A stretch of DNA of 64,000 nt from RPQJ01 sp963698735 (GTDB lineage Bacteria > Pseudomonadota > Gammaproteobacteria > Steroidobacterales > Steroidobacteraceae): contig CAVOSA010000029.1 of NCBI GenBank assembly GCA_963698735.1, positions 310,001 through 374,000 on the forward strand, written 5' to 3'. The translations under genes and the position numbers were made by a program. This document shows positions 19,232-28,346 of the stretch, one piece after another. The notes under the pieces were generated by a model. The model saw only the letters and a program-made list of their open reading frames with translations. It was not told where the DNA came from and did no database searches. Numbering within the stretch: position 1 is the first letter of the stretch; each line of letters opens with the position of its first letter.

Positions 19232-20761
19232 GGGCGGCACGCCTCGGCCGCGAAACCAGACATCACGCAATCCGGGTGGGCCGCCAGGAAGGATTGCAAC
19301 CGCTCCCTCGATCCCACATCAAGCGGTGTCGCGAGCGTAACGATTCGTTCGTCGTCGGCGTTTCGCGCCAGGAATGCCACAGCCTCCATGCCCTTGACCA
19401 GGAAGCTGTCGGTAGCGGGCCGGCGCCCGACCATAAACCACTGCCAGACGAGAAAGGCGCCTCTTTCGTCCTGGATCACGACTTCTCGAACCTGAAAGCC
19501 CTGCCCTGGTCCGGCACTGACGTCGAGCCGGCGGTCTTCGACCAGGCTGGCGTGTTCCCTGGACGACAGGACGTTGTCGTAGGCAATCATTTCATTGCCA
19601 TTCGTCGTGCCAAGTCCATAGACGGAGACAAAGACGTCGACCTCGTCCTGGCGAGCGTTTGCATACACACCGGAGACGGTCATGGAGCCCGCCTGAATAC
19701 ACGGGCTTCCAGACGTTGGGGTCAGCTCTCGGACCGCTCCAGCCCGCGAGATTGTCCGGCAGAATCGCGGGGGCGCCGCCCGTTGAGAAACGAGCCGCCG
19801 CGCTGCGGCCAGCCGCGTGAAGGTAGATGGGCCCGAGCGCGACGACCGCCATTGCAATGTATGCAGGCAAGTATTCGAACGGACCGGACGTCCGGTTCGC
19901 AGCAGCCGGCCTGATTCCGGTCTCCACAGCGGGCCCTGAATCTTCTGCCCAGCGCCGGCCGATCCAGAACAGCGCGACCATGACCAGGATGAACAGCACG
20001 CGGCCAAACTCGACGTGTTCCGCCCCGGGACCGAAACGGAACTCCGTCAGGTAGGACACGACCACGATGACGTAGACCCGCAAGGCATTGGCGAGAATCG
20101 GTACGACCAGGAAGACCGCCATGCTGAGCACACGCTTCCACCAGGTTCGATACGTCAGGTACGTGTAGAGGGCTCCCAGCACCAGGCCAGTAATTACGTA
20201 CTTGAGCCCGCCGCAGGCCTTTGCAATCTCGAATTTTCCATACGGAATCGTGAGATACATGTGCGAGCGATAGACCGGAATGCCGGTCAAGTGCAGCGCC
20301 CAGGTTGAGACATCCGCGGTCACCTGCATCATCAGCGGCAGCAGCCCCTGGCCGAAGGGCACCGCAAAGAGCAGAAACCCCAGCGGAAACGCGAGTGTAT
20401 GAGCGGCTGTCACGCCGAGAATTGCCAATACGAGCGCAGGGATCATGGCCACGGCCGACAACTGCTCGATGACCTGTACGCCGACCGCCCTTGATACGAG
20501 CCAGAGCACACTGAGGCCGAAGAGAACGGCCACGCCGACCCAGGAGGGCCGGAAATGAACGTCGACGAGCCGTGAACGCATCCTCCAGACCAGCCATGCA
20601 CTGATCGGGACGATCAGGTAACCGTGGCGATAGGCGACGTCCTGACTCCACTTCGTGACGATCGACGACAGGGTGTCGAAATAGACCCAGCCGAACACCG
20701 CCAGCGCGAGCAACAGCAATCCGACCAGCCCGGTCCGCGAACTGAAGTTTGGCTTGCTCAT
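19228..20761 (-). CDS. xrtA: Exosortase A fused to EpsI domain, with one frameshift
   Basis: Inner-membrane Cys transpeptidase/protease that recognises PEP-CTERM sorting signals. Residues 1-270 are an exosortase with about eight membrane helices and the expected catalytic triad: Cys183 (KACGGLKY), Arg228 (ANALRVY) and His249 (GAEHVEFG). After about residue 300 comes an EpsI (DUF3485-like) periplasmic domain, a known fusion for the XrtA class. The frame breaks at about 19687-19690: one frame ends NVWKPVYSGG and the next continues GSMTVSGVYANARQDEVDVF, which fits one extra base in a CCC run. The remaining EpsI domain is intact to the TGA at 19228. Starts 6 bases after the stp1-type GT stop. Transmembrane core and triad precede the break, so sorting activity might persist even if the frameshift is real. 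Confidence 0.93.
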
Positions 20762-20767
20762 GCGGTG

Positions 20768-22009
20768 TCAGGCCTGTGCAACCGCGATCGGGGCGTCGGC
20801 AATGCCGTCATCTCCGGCCTTCGAAAAGTAGGCCGCAAGCTTCGATGCCTGCACCTTCCAGACGAACCTTTCGAGGACAAACGCCCGGCCCCGCGGCTCG
20901 TCGATCGCAGTCTCCAGCTTGGTTACGACTGCGTCAGCAAATTCGCCGGGCTCCGCCGACGCAATTACACCAGCGAGCCGTGCATCTGGAATACCCTGCA
21001 GCGCATTCTCGGTCGCGATCACGGGCCGAGCCATGGCCAGTGCCTCCAGCACTTTGTTCTGCACGCCGCGGGCAATCCGCAACGGGGCGACCACAGCCGC
21101 TGCATGGGCCAGATACGGCCGTACATCGGGGACCCGCCCTGTCACCTCCACACCGGGCAGGCCGGCAAGCTGCCGGACCGCTGGAGCAGGATTCGAACCG
21201 ACGATCACGAAGACCGCATCCGGCAGCCGCCGTCGAACCATGGGAAACACGTCACGGGCGAACCACGCGACCGCATCGACGTTCGCGTGGTAGTCCATCG
21301 CCCCTGTGAAAACGACGCGGCGGCCCGCGTCCGGGAACGGGTTTTCATAGCGCCGGCCCGGGTCGAAGTACGCGGCATCGACGCCATTCGGAAGCACCGC
21401 CACGCGGTCGCTATTGCGCTGCGCAATCGACCGCAGGATGCCCGCCTCCGCTTCGGAGATCACCAGGCTCGCATCGAATTTCGCAGTGAGCTCGGACTCC
21501 GCCCTGGCGAGCATGCGTGCCTCGCGCGCGAACACCCACTTCATTGGATATCCGTGAGTCGGCGCATACTGCCGCCACTTATCGGAGTCGACGTCGCAAA
21601 AATCCATGACCCGGACCGCGCCACGGCCAAGATCGAGGTCAGCGGCATACGGCCCCATGGAGGACGAATACACGTATGCACCCGCGAGTGTGTGGTTCCT
21701 GGCGAGATCCTTCAGCCAGGTGCCCATCGTCCGATTTTCGTAATAGGCCATCGTCAGGGCGCGACCGGTCACGAGCCCGAGTAGGCTGCGTACTCTTGCC
21801 CACCTTGGGTCCAACGGGAGAATGCACGTCTCGGCACAGATCTTTCGCAGCTCGGGAACGTGTTGCCAGTCAGCAGGATCGTCGACGAACGTCCCGAGAT
21901 GCACCCGATATCGCTCAGACAAGCCTTTCAGCAGGTTGTACGAGCGAATCTTGTCTCCCTTATCCGGTGGATACGGGATCCGGTGCGACAGGAAGAGGAC
22001 GTCCCTCAT
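20768..22009 (-). CDS. stp1-type sugar transferase, XrtA/PEP-CTERM system associated
   Basis: 413 residues from ATG 22009. The N-terminus DVLFLSHRIPYPPDKGDKIR with SYNLLKGLSERY is the hallmark of the TIGR03087-like stp1 family in XrtA loci. Donor-domain motifs: VFTGAMDYHANVDAVAWF, VIVGSNPAPAVRQLAG, GVQNKVLEALAMARPVIAT. Cytoplasmic GT4-type transferase acting on the EPS repeat unit. The ATG overlaps the FemAB stop (ATGA 22006-22009). The frame remains open upstream to 22276, but that stretch is a shadow of the FemAB gene. Confidence 0.93.
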   Translation of the reverse strand: MRDVLFLSHRIPYPPDKGDKIRSYNLLKGLSERYRVHLGTFVDDPADWQHVPELRKICAETCILPLDPRWARVRSLLGLVTGRALTMAYYENRTMGTWLKDLARNHTLAGAYVYSSSMGPYAADLDLGRGAVRVMDFCDVDSDKWRQYAPTHGYPMKWVFAREARMLARAESELTAKFDASLVISEAEAGILRSIAQRNSDRVAVLPNGVDAAYFDPGRRYENPFPDAGRRVVFTGAMDYHANVDAVAWFARDVFPMVRRRLPDAVFVIVGSNPAPAVRQLAGLPGVEVTGRVPDVRPYLAHAAAVVAPLRIARGVQNKVLEALAMARPVIATENALQGIPDARLAGVIASAEPGEFADAVVTKLETAIDEPRGRAFVLERFVWKVQASKLAAYFSKAGDDGIADAPIAVAQA

Positions 22010-23097
22010 CCCAGGTACTTCGCGACCGGCGGACCGATCAGCTGGGTCAACTTGAGCGGTAACCTGCGCCACAGCGCGATGGCCTTGCCATACTTCGGGT
22101 TGGACGGGCTCAGGTTCGGCATTTCCTGGCGCTTGACGAGAAAATACTCGTAGTAGAGCTGCTCGGGCTCGAAACCCCAGTTGGCCTTGAAGTCGAAAGC
22201 ACCGGTGCCGCGCTTGCTGCGGCCGTAGTCGAACAACCGGCAACCCCTCTGCCGCGCGCGCTCCATCACGCTCCAATACATGAAGTCATTCCCGGCGACG
22301 GTGCGAGCCTCGCGCGTGCCTCCGCCGTAGTAAGGCAGGACCTCGTCGCGGAAATAGAAGTTGAGGACGCTCGCCACAACCTGGCCGCCCTTGAGGATGC
22401 TGACGATTTCGCAGTTCTCGCCAAACACCTCCTTGAGCACCCGCAGGTAGCTCCGTGAGAACGGCGGCGTACCGAGGTTGCGCAGGCTCTCGGAATAGAT
22501 GTCGTAGTGCCGGTCCACCCGCTCGTCCACTTCGACCCGCAGTTCTTCCTTGATGCCCTTGCGCACCATCGCGCGCTGTTTGCGCGGAATCGCCAGCATG
22601 TTCTTGCCGGAATCCGGGTCGATCGGCTTGCGGAAAGTGACGTAAAGATCCTTGCAAACCCATTCGGGATGCTGGCGCCTGCGATTGCGCAGTTCGAGGT
22701 AGTCGACTTCGAGCCTGCGTGCAAGGTCACAGGCCGCGTTGGTGAGCGCCGCATGGGCGGCGGCGTCGGCAGCGACGATTCCACCGTACACGCAGAAAGG
22801 CGTTGAAACGAGGGCATTGCCGAACAGCAGGCTCTTCACCTGCGCCAGCGGGAGGACGCCGCGGATCTCGCCCTGCGCGGATTCCGCGAGAAGGTAGTGA
22901 CACGGGTGCCCGAAAGACTGCTTCAGGACGTACTGCCATTCCGCGAGGTGAAAAAACGTACCTTCGGGGTGTGCCTGCACGAACGCGTTCCAGGCCGCGC
23001 GATCCGCCAGGGCGAACTCACGCACCCGGATGCCGTCAACCGCCGCATTGGCAGCAGGCTTGGCGGCGGCCTGCCGTTTCACTCCTGGATCTTCCAT
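22006..23097 (-). CDS. FemAB-related protein, XrtA/PEP-CTERM system associated
   Basis: 363 residues with two GNAT-like halves. RVREFALADRAAWNAFVQAHPEG at the N-terminus, FHLAEWQYVLKQSFGHPCHYLLAE, and DFMYWSVMERARQRGCRLFDYGRSKRGTGAFDFKANWGFE near the C-terminus match the exosortase-associated FemAB-like family (TIGR03019-like). FemAB enzymes add aminoacyl groups to peptidoglycan; the role of this EPS-locus branch is not established, and acyl or aminoacyl transfer to glycan or to a PEP-CTERM protein is speculative. Starts 14 bases after the deacetylase stop and overlaps the stp1-type GT. Confidence 0.93.
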   Translation of the reverse strand: MEDPGVKRQAAAKPAANAAVDGIRVREFALADRAAWNAFVQAHPEGTFFHLAEWQYVLKQSFGHPCHYLLAESAQGEIRGVLPLAQVKSLLFGNALVSTPFCVYGGIVAADAAAHAALTNAACDLARRLEVDYLELRNRRRQHPEWVCKDLYVTFRKPIDPDSGKNMLAIPRKQRAMVRKGIKEELRVEVDERVDRHYDIYSESLRNLGTPPFSRSYLRVLKEVFGENCEIVSILKGGQVVASVLNFYFRDEVLPYYGGGTREARTVAGNDFMYWSVMERARQRGCRLFDYGRSKRGTGAFDFKANWGFEPEQLYYEYFLVKRQEMPNLSPSNPKYGKAIALWRRLPLKLTQLIGPPVAKYLG

Positions 23098-23111
23098 GAA
23101 TCCCGCCCGCG

Positions 23112-24026
23112 CTAGGCGCGCCCGCTCCTGCGGTTGTCAGCAGAAGTGGCGAGGAAGATGCGATCCATGCGACCCCACTTGAAATCGTCGATCAACTGCC
23201 CGAGCCGGGCGTGCATGGAGTCGAGGTTCAGGTAATGCCGGAACCGGGACTTGAGCGGAGCGCCTTCCACGCGTGGCTGGGCCGGATCGACTTCCCACGG
23301 GTGGAAATAGAAAAGCCCAGGACGCTTGTCGACGTCGTTCACGCGCTGCAGTGCCCACTTGAAGACGGGGTACGGCAGGAGACGGAAATAACCGCCACCG
23401 CCACATGGGAAATTCCGGCTGGCCAGTGCAACAGTCGTGACCGGAATCTCCAGGATGCCGTCAGGGCGGAACCGGAACGGAAAGCGCGGAGCTTCGGGCA
23501 TGCCATACAGGTCATGCCGGATCGGGTAGATGCTCGAACTGTAGACATGCCCCGTTTCCTGCAGCACGTCGAGCGCCCAGAGGTTCCTGCCATTGATCGA
23601 GTAGCTGGGTGCTCGATAACCGAGTACCTGCACGCCACCGATGTCCTCGAGAATGCCTTTCGTCCTGGTCACGTCCGCGCGGAACTGCTCGGCCGTGAAC
23701 TGGTGGATGCGCGTGTGGTCGTAGCCGTGGCTCGCGAGTTCGTGACCGTCGGCAACTATGCGGTGCACCAGGGCCGGATGCCGTTCGGCGATCCAGCCGA
23801 GGACGAAAAACGTGCCCTGCACTCCCCGCGAAGCAAACAGGTCGAGCACCCGGTTGGTGCTGTATTCGACGCGCGAGTCGGCATGATCCCACTGCTCGCG
23901 CGCTATCGTCCGCTCGAAGGCAGCGACCTGGAAATACTCCTCAACGTCCACCGTGAGCGCATTCTGCAGCGGCGCGATACTGGTGTATCCGACATCTTCA
24001 AGCACGGGTCGCACTGCGGCATCCAT
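23112..24026 (-). CDS. XrtA-system polysaccharide deacetylase with DUF3473
   Basis: 304 residues from ATG 24026. The N-terminus LQNALTVDVEEYFQVAAFE contains the first Asp motif, FFVLGWIAERHPALVHRI and ELASHGYDHTRIHQF carry the metal-binding His, and the C-terminus YFHPWEVDPAQPRV is typical of DUF3473 deacetylases (TIGR03006-like). Likely deacetylates the EPS at the periplasmic side. The open frame runs on upstream to 25112 only because of a frameshift in the neighbouring beta-barrel gene. The real barrel stop is at 24062, so the apparent 666-residue fusion is an artefact and ATG 24026, 35 bases later, is the natural start. Confidence 0.93.
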   Translation of the reverse strand: MDAAVRPVLEDVGYTSIAPLQNALTVDVEEYFQVAAFERTIAREQWDHADSRVEYSTNRVLDLFASRGVQGTFFVLGWIAERHPALVHRIVADGHELASHGYDHTRIHQFTAEQFRADVTRTKGILEDIGGVQVLGYRAPSYSINGRNLWALDVLQETGHVYSSSIYPIRHDLYGMPEAPRFPFRFRPDGILEIPVTTVALASRNFPCGGGGYFRLLPYPVFKWALQRVNDVDKRPGLFYFHPWEVDPAQPRVEGAPLKSRFRHYLNLDSMHARLGQLIDDFKWGRMDRIFLATSADNRRSGRA

Positions 24027-24061
24027 GGTGTTGTTCCAATCTACCCGCGATACCGCAGGGA

Positions 24062-25639
24062 CTACTTGCCAAAATCCGGGTACCAGCGACCACGGAGGCC
24101 AACCCACCAACCGTCGTACTTGTTCGTGCCCGCACGGTGGAAATAGCCCGTCTCCGAGAGACCCCACCAGTTTGGGCCCGAAATCGCGGTTTCCCCGCAG
24201 CGTGATTTCAGTGTCGTAGTCATTCGACTGCTCGAAAGCGACCACGGGTCCCACCACGGTTTGCCCGCGAAAGTAGTCGGTGTAGGAGGCCTGCAGATCA
24301 ACACTGAGGTTGGCAGCAAGTGACCTGGATCCGAACAAACGAACCCCGCTGCCCTCCTCATCGCCGATGAAATCGTCGATATAGTCTCTATCCGAGGTGA
24401 AGGCACTGATCCCGAGGAGCGTCCTCAAGCCACGACTGACGAGCGAGATCGACCCGTCCTTCCCAATGTAGGGCTGGGAATTCAACGCGCTGTTCTCGAG
24501 GCCCTGATCCAGACCCGGCGGCAGGTCCCCCGGTTCGAACCGCCCAAGGCTGCGGCGGCGCGTGTCCACCTGCGGTGCTTCAACGTACGATGCAGTGACC
24601 TCGAGAAGACGCGACGAGTGCGAAACCTCGACGGAATAGCTGGAACCAAAAAACCGGTCGCCATAGCGCCCTTCGACCGATGTCCTGCTGTCCGGCGACC
24701 AGCGCAGACCCGCGCTCCAGAAGTCGCTGTCGAGGCCGCCCGCGCTAGCATCCTCATCGAGCTGGCTTTCCTTGCCCACGTCACCGACCAGCGTCAGCGT
24801 CCGTGAAAGCTCGTACCCGCCCTCAAGACCGGCTCTCTCGAACTCATACGGCAGAGCATTATCGAACTCGGAGTTTTCCCAAGTGTAGAAGACGCTGCCA
24901 TTGAGTCTTGAATTGCCGGGAACAAGCCCGAAACTGACATCCGCGCTCTGGTCCACCGAATCGTCGGTGGCCACTTGACCGAACGATTGGAACGTCGGTG
25001 TCGGGCCTGTCGAGTATCCAGACCTGTCCGTAGCTGTAGGACGCTTCAAACTGGAAGTCCTTGAAGCGCTTCCGCACAGTGGGGCCGATCGACGCGGCGG
25101 CCTGTTCGACAATATTGGTTGGACTCGAAGATTCCGAAGCCGCCGTAGTTCGCACCGTTCGCGAAATCAATCACGGCATCGTCGTAACTCGCCTCTGCGT
25201 CGATGAAGAGGATTTCGCGCAACGCCGTCCATCTTCCGTTCGCGGCAAGCCTCTGGGTGACGTCGTCGAGATCGCCGTCGTCCCACAACCTCCCGATCAA
25301 CGAATAGTCCAAAGCGCCGACGAATCGCTCCGTACTGTGTGAGGCGTAGATTCCCGGCGCGACCTCAATGCCAAACGCATCGTCGGTATCGGTCTCCTCG
25401 AGATTGATGTTGTTCACGTACTGGACTCCGCCATCCAGTCGCGGCTCCAGAACGGTCCCCGGAGGAAGAGCTTGCTGCCCGATCCTGCTGCCGTACTCAA
25501 AACGCTGGGATGCCTGGAACGGCAAGGTCTGGGCATGGCCGGCCCAGGACAAGACTATCGACGCGAGCAACACGAAATGCAGCGTCGGATTCTTGATCCG
25601 CCGCGCGAACGGAACCATCTCCTGAGTTGAACGACTCAT
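24062..25639 (-). pseudogene. XrtA-system outer-membrane beta-barrel protein, broken by three frameshifts
   Basis: The coding series starts at ATG 25639 (MSRSTQEMVPFARR, signal peptide ending GHAQ) and continues as a beta-barrel typical of the PEP-CTERM-associated outer-membrane protein (TIGR03016-like): GGVQYVNNINLEE, FVGALDYSLIGRLWDD, FEASYSYGQ, LNGSVFYTWENSEFD, GLRWSPDSRTSVEGRYGDRFFG. It ends at TAG 24062 after GLRGRWYPDFGK. Three frame changes are needed, near 25120 (after GIFES), 25000-25040 and about 24155-24175, all in the same direction (each fits one extra base). Total length of 1578 bases fits a barrel of about 525 residues. Its ATG overlaps the autokinase stop (ATGA). Probable role: export channel or EPS-secretion scaffold in the outer membrane. 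Whether the lesions are real or errors cannot be told here. Confidence 0.82.
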
Positions 25640-26638
25640 TGCGGCCCGCTCCTGCCCTGTGGCCCGAGGCCATACTGGCCGACCTGCTTCGAACCGTACC
25701 CGTAGTAGAACTGGCCGTAGTACTTGCTCAGCAGCGAGGCCTCGACTCCGTTCAGTACCGCACTGACCGGTGTCGACTTGTCGACCAGTGCCAGCGCGTC
25801 GCTCACGACCCTCTGCTCGGTGCGATCGGCGCGCACCACCATCAGCACGTGCCCGACGTACCGGGTGGCGGCCTGCGCTTCGTTGGTGGCCAGCAGCGGC
25901 GGCGAATCGAGGATGACCACGCCGTTGCCGACTCTCCGCCCGAGTTCTTCGATCACGTAAGGCATGCGCGAGCCAGCGATCAATTCCGCCGAGTGCTCGT
26001 GCCACTTGCCGGCGGGTACGAAGAACAGCCCCTCCACTGTCGTTCGATAGATGACGTCGTTGATGTCGCGCGACGGATCGTCAAGAACGTCGTTCAGGCC
26101 GGGAGCGCCTTCGAGACCGAGCGTAGGCGTAAGGCCCGGCAATGCTACGTCACCGTCGACCAGGATGACCCGCATCTCACGATCGCGCACGATACTGAGC
26201 GCAAGGTTCAGCGAAGTGTAGGATTTGCCTTCCGAAGGTTCGGCGCTGGTCACGAGAACCACGTTGTTCCGCGCGGGAGCCGCGCCGCCACGACCGGCCA
26301 GCGTACTGAGCAACGGCCACTTGATCCGGCGCATTTCTTCGTCGGTCTGGCGAACGGCGTGCGCAGGCGGCAAGCGCCCCGCCTCCCGCAGACGCTCGAA
26401 ATCGATCTCGACGATTCTCTTCAGATCGCGTGACGTGTACAACGATTCGGCCGCTGCATGGCCGGAGGGACCGTGACCGGTTGGTTCGCCCGGGACGCCC
26501 GGCGCAGGCTGCGCGGGCGCCGAGGACTCCGTGCGGAGCACCCCGGCTTCGGGACTGCTCGGTAACGGCGCCCGACGCCGGCGGAACCGACTTGGCCCGT
26601 TGCTGCGCCTTCTGCAGAGCGCGTTCAATGATGCTCAT
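25636..26638 (-). CDS. XrtA-associated tyrosine autokinase (CpsD/BY-kinase), one frameshift near the N-terminus
   Basis: About 333 residues. The N-terminus MSIIERALQKAQQR at 26638 is the classic start of this kinase class. The frame changes near 26570 and continues as APLPSSPEAGVLR and then the kinase: Walker A TSAEPSEGKSYTSLNLAL, Walker A' ILVDGDV, Walker B VVILDSPPLL, and a C-terminal Tyr cluster (KYYGQFYYGYGSKQVGQYG) for autophosphorylation. It partners with the chain-length determinant at 26651-28240 to control EPS polymer length and export. The internal ATG at 26628 gives an open but non-native N-terminus. The length of 1003 bases (3n+1) fits a single extra base. Its stop overlaps the beta-barrel start. 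Confidence 0.9.
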
Positions 26639-26650
26639 TTTCCTCGCACC

Positions 26651-28240
26651 TCAACCAATGACGCTGCGCAGCGCCGCGCGCAACGGCTCGGTGAGCAGAA
26701 TGTTAAGGACATAAACGACCACCAGCATGGCGGCAGACGCCCCGATGAGCGTGGACTGTCGCCGATACCAGGGCACGAACTCGTTCTGGAACGCCATGCT
26801 GATCGAACCGAGCACCGGCACGCCAGCGATCTTCTGCAGCACCTCACGCGTAGTGAAGGTCGGGTGCAGCTGCGCGAGCATGACCGCGACGCCAACACCC
26901 GCCGCCAGGGCGGCCAGCAGCACGAGGGTATCCAGCAGCGGGCGGATCGGACCGGCCGGCTTCACCGGCATGGTCGGCGGCTCGATGATGCGGAACTTGA
27001 CGTTTTCCGTGTTCTGGTCGGCCTGCTGCGAAATCTTGGCCGACTCGAGGCGCTGCAGCAGCGTGTCGTATTGCTCCTTGTTCACCTGGTAGTCACGATT
27101 GAGGCGCGCAAGTTCCGCCTCCACCTCTGGAATCGAATTGACCCGGGAGCGGAGGTCGGCCACGACCGCCTGCTGCGCCGCCATCTGCCCGCGCATCTCG
27201 GCGATGTCCGCGTCGGCCTGGCTGAGCGCGAGGCGCAGGTTCTGGTAGACGGGGTTCATGTCCAGGCTGCGGACGATGGCCTGGTCGCTGGTCGCATCGG
27301 CACCGGGTGGCGCCACGCTCTGCGAAATCTTCGCCCCGGTCCGCTTCTCCGCCTCGAGCTGGGCAATCGTCTGCTTGATTGCCTGCACCTGCGGATGCTT
27401 GTCCGTGTACTGCAGGAGCAACTGGTCCTGCTGTGCCTTGTACTTGGCGATCTGCCCGTCGATGGGCGTCCCTTCCACCGAGCCCATCAGGCCGAACGTC
27501 GGCTCTTCGCCATCGAGCTGCCGCTGCAACTCGTCCCTGCGCTGCGAGATCTGGCTGATGCGCTGCTGCATCTGCTGCAGCGTTCCCAGCTCCGACTCCA
27601 GTCGCTGGTAGTAATCGCCGCCGAAACCCGGCAGGAGCCCGACGTTCTGCTGCTTGAAGGCCGCCAGTCGTTGCTCGGCCTCGGTCAGCTTGGATTCGTA
27701 GTCGGTCAGTTGCGACTGCAGGAAGCGCTGCGCGACCCCGGCATCGGTGCGTTTGAGGCCCAGGCTGCCTTCCATGAACGTATCAAGCAAAGACCGAACC
27801 ACCCCATGCGCCACCTTCGAATCCTTGTTGGCGTAGGAAACGACGAAGGTGTCCTTGGTGTTTATCCCCGTGGGACGTTGCAGCACGATCTTCTTTGCGA
27901 GGTCGTCCAGGACGACCTCGACATCGCGCTGACTTTGCGCATCCAGCAGCATGTCGTTCTGCTGGGCGACCTTCTCGAGATTCGGGCGGCTCAGCATCAC
28001 GGACTGCATCATGGCAACCTGGCTCATGACGTCCTGGTTCACCGCAAGACCGGTAAGCAGCGGCTTGAGCAACGACTCGGTGTCCACGTACACCTGGGTC
28101 CGTGACTCGAACTTGTCCGGGATGAATTGAACCCCGATCCAGCCGGCGATGGCGACGAGCCACGCAACCGCCGCGCCTTGCCAGCGGTAGCGCCAGGCCC
28201 CGCGCAGGAGGATCAGGATATTGGCAATGACTTCTTGCAT
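26651..28240 (-). CDS. Polysaccharide chain-length determinant (Wzz/PCP-2-like), XrtA associated
   Basis: 529 residues. N-terminal membrane helix (GAAVAWLVAIAGWIGVQFI) after a short cytoplasmic start, a Wzz domain (PDKFESRTQVYVDTESLLKP), a long periplasmic coiled coil rich in Gln/Glu/Leu (about 170-420, e.g. RISQISQRRDELQRQLD), the PxxP-like segment before the second helix (IEPPTMPVKPAGPIRP), and a C-terminal helix. The family (TIGR03007-like) pairs with the autokinase encoded immediately downstream. It sets polymer length and bridges the inner membrane to the export complex. Intact, with ATG at 28240. Confidence 0.93.
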   Translation of the reverse strand: MQEVIANILILLRGAWRYRWQGAAVAWLVAIAGWIGVQFIPDKFESRTQVYVDTESLLKPLLTGLAVNQDVMSQVAMMQSVMLSRPNLEKVAQQNDMLLDAQSQRDVEVVLDDLAKKIVLQRPTGINTKDTFVVSYANKDSKVAHGVVRSLLDTFMEGSLGLKRTDAGVAQRFLQSQLTDYESKLTEAEQRLAAFKQQNVGLLPGFGGDYYQRLESELGTLQQMQQRISQISQRRDELQRQLDGEEPTFGLMGSVEGTPIDGQIAKYKAQQDQLLLQYTDKHPQVQAIKQTIAQLEAEKRTGAKISQSVAPPGADATSDQAIVRSLDMNPVYQNLRLALSQADADIAEMRGQMAAQQAVVADLRSRVNSIPEVEAELARLNRDYQVNKEQYDTLLQRLESAKISQQADQNTENVKFRIIEPPTMPVKPAGPIRPLLDTLVLLAALAAGVGVAVMLAQLHPTFTTREVLQKIAGVPVLGSISMAFQNEFVPWYRRQSTLIGASAAMLVVVYVLNILLTEPLRAALRSVIG

Positions 28241-28252
28241 GGTAGGAGTCCG

Positions 28253-28307
28253 GTTAACTCAGTCCGTTTTAGCTTTCCGAGCGTCCATTCGGCGTGAGTG
28301 AGTTAAC
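28253..28307. repeat. 9-bp inverted repeat GTTAACTCA / TGAGTTAAC in the export-chain length intergenic gap
   Basis: GTTAACTCA at 28253-28261 and its exact reverse complement TGAGTTAAC at 28299-28307 are separated by 37 bases, inside the 106-base gap between the export lipoprotein stop and the chain-length gene start. Each arm contains the HpaI-type palindrome GTTAAC. It could be an operator pair or an RNA stem that adjusts expression within the operon. It is unusually AT-rich for this region. Function is not known. Confidence 0.5.
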
Positions 28308-28346
28308 AGAATGGGGAGCGAACCTTCATCGGGACCAGCGCAGCGC

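Noticed and set aside
19722..20651. A 309-codon frame overlapping xrtA on the same strand
   Set aside because: Arg/Gly-rich shadow. The overlapping frame has the exosortase triad and membrane helices.
23112..25112. A 666-residue protein combining a beta-barrel and a polysaccharide deacetylase
   Set aside because: The barrel's own stop codon is found at 24062 in another frame, and a normal deacetylase start lies at 24026. The fusion comes from a frameshift near 24160.
26531..28105. A 524-codon open frame on the + strand
   Set aside because: It is antisense to the chain-length determinant and autokinase. The translation is rich in Arg, His and Leu without motifs, as expected for a GC-rich shadow frame.
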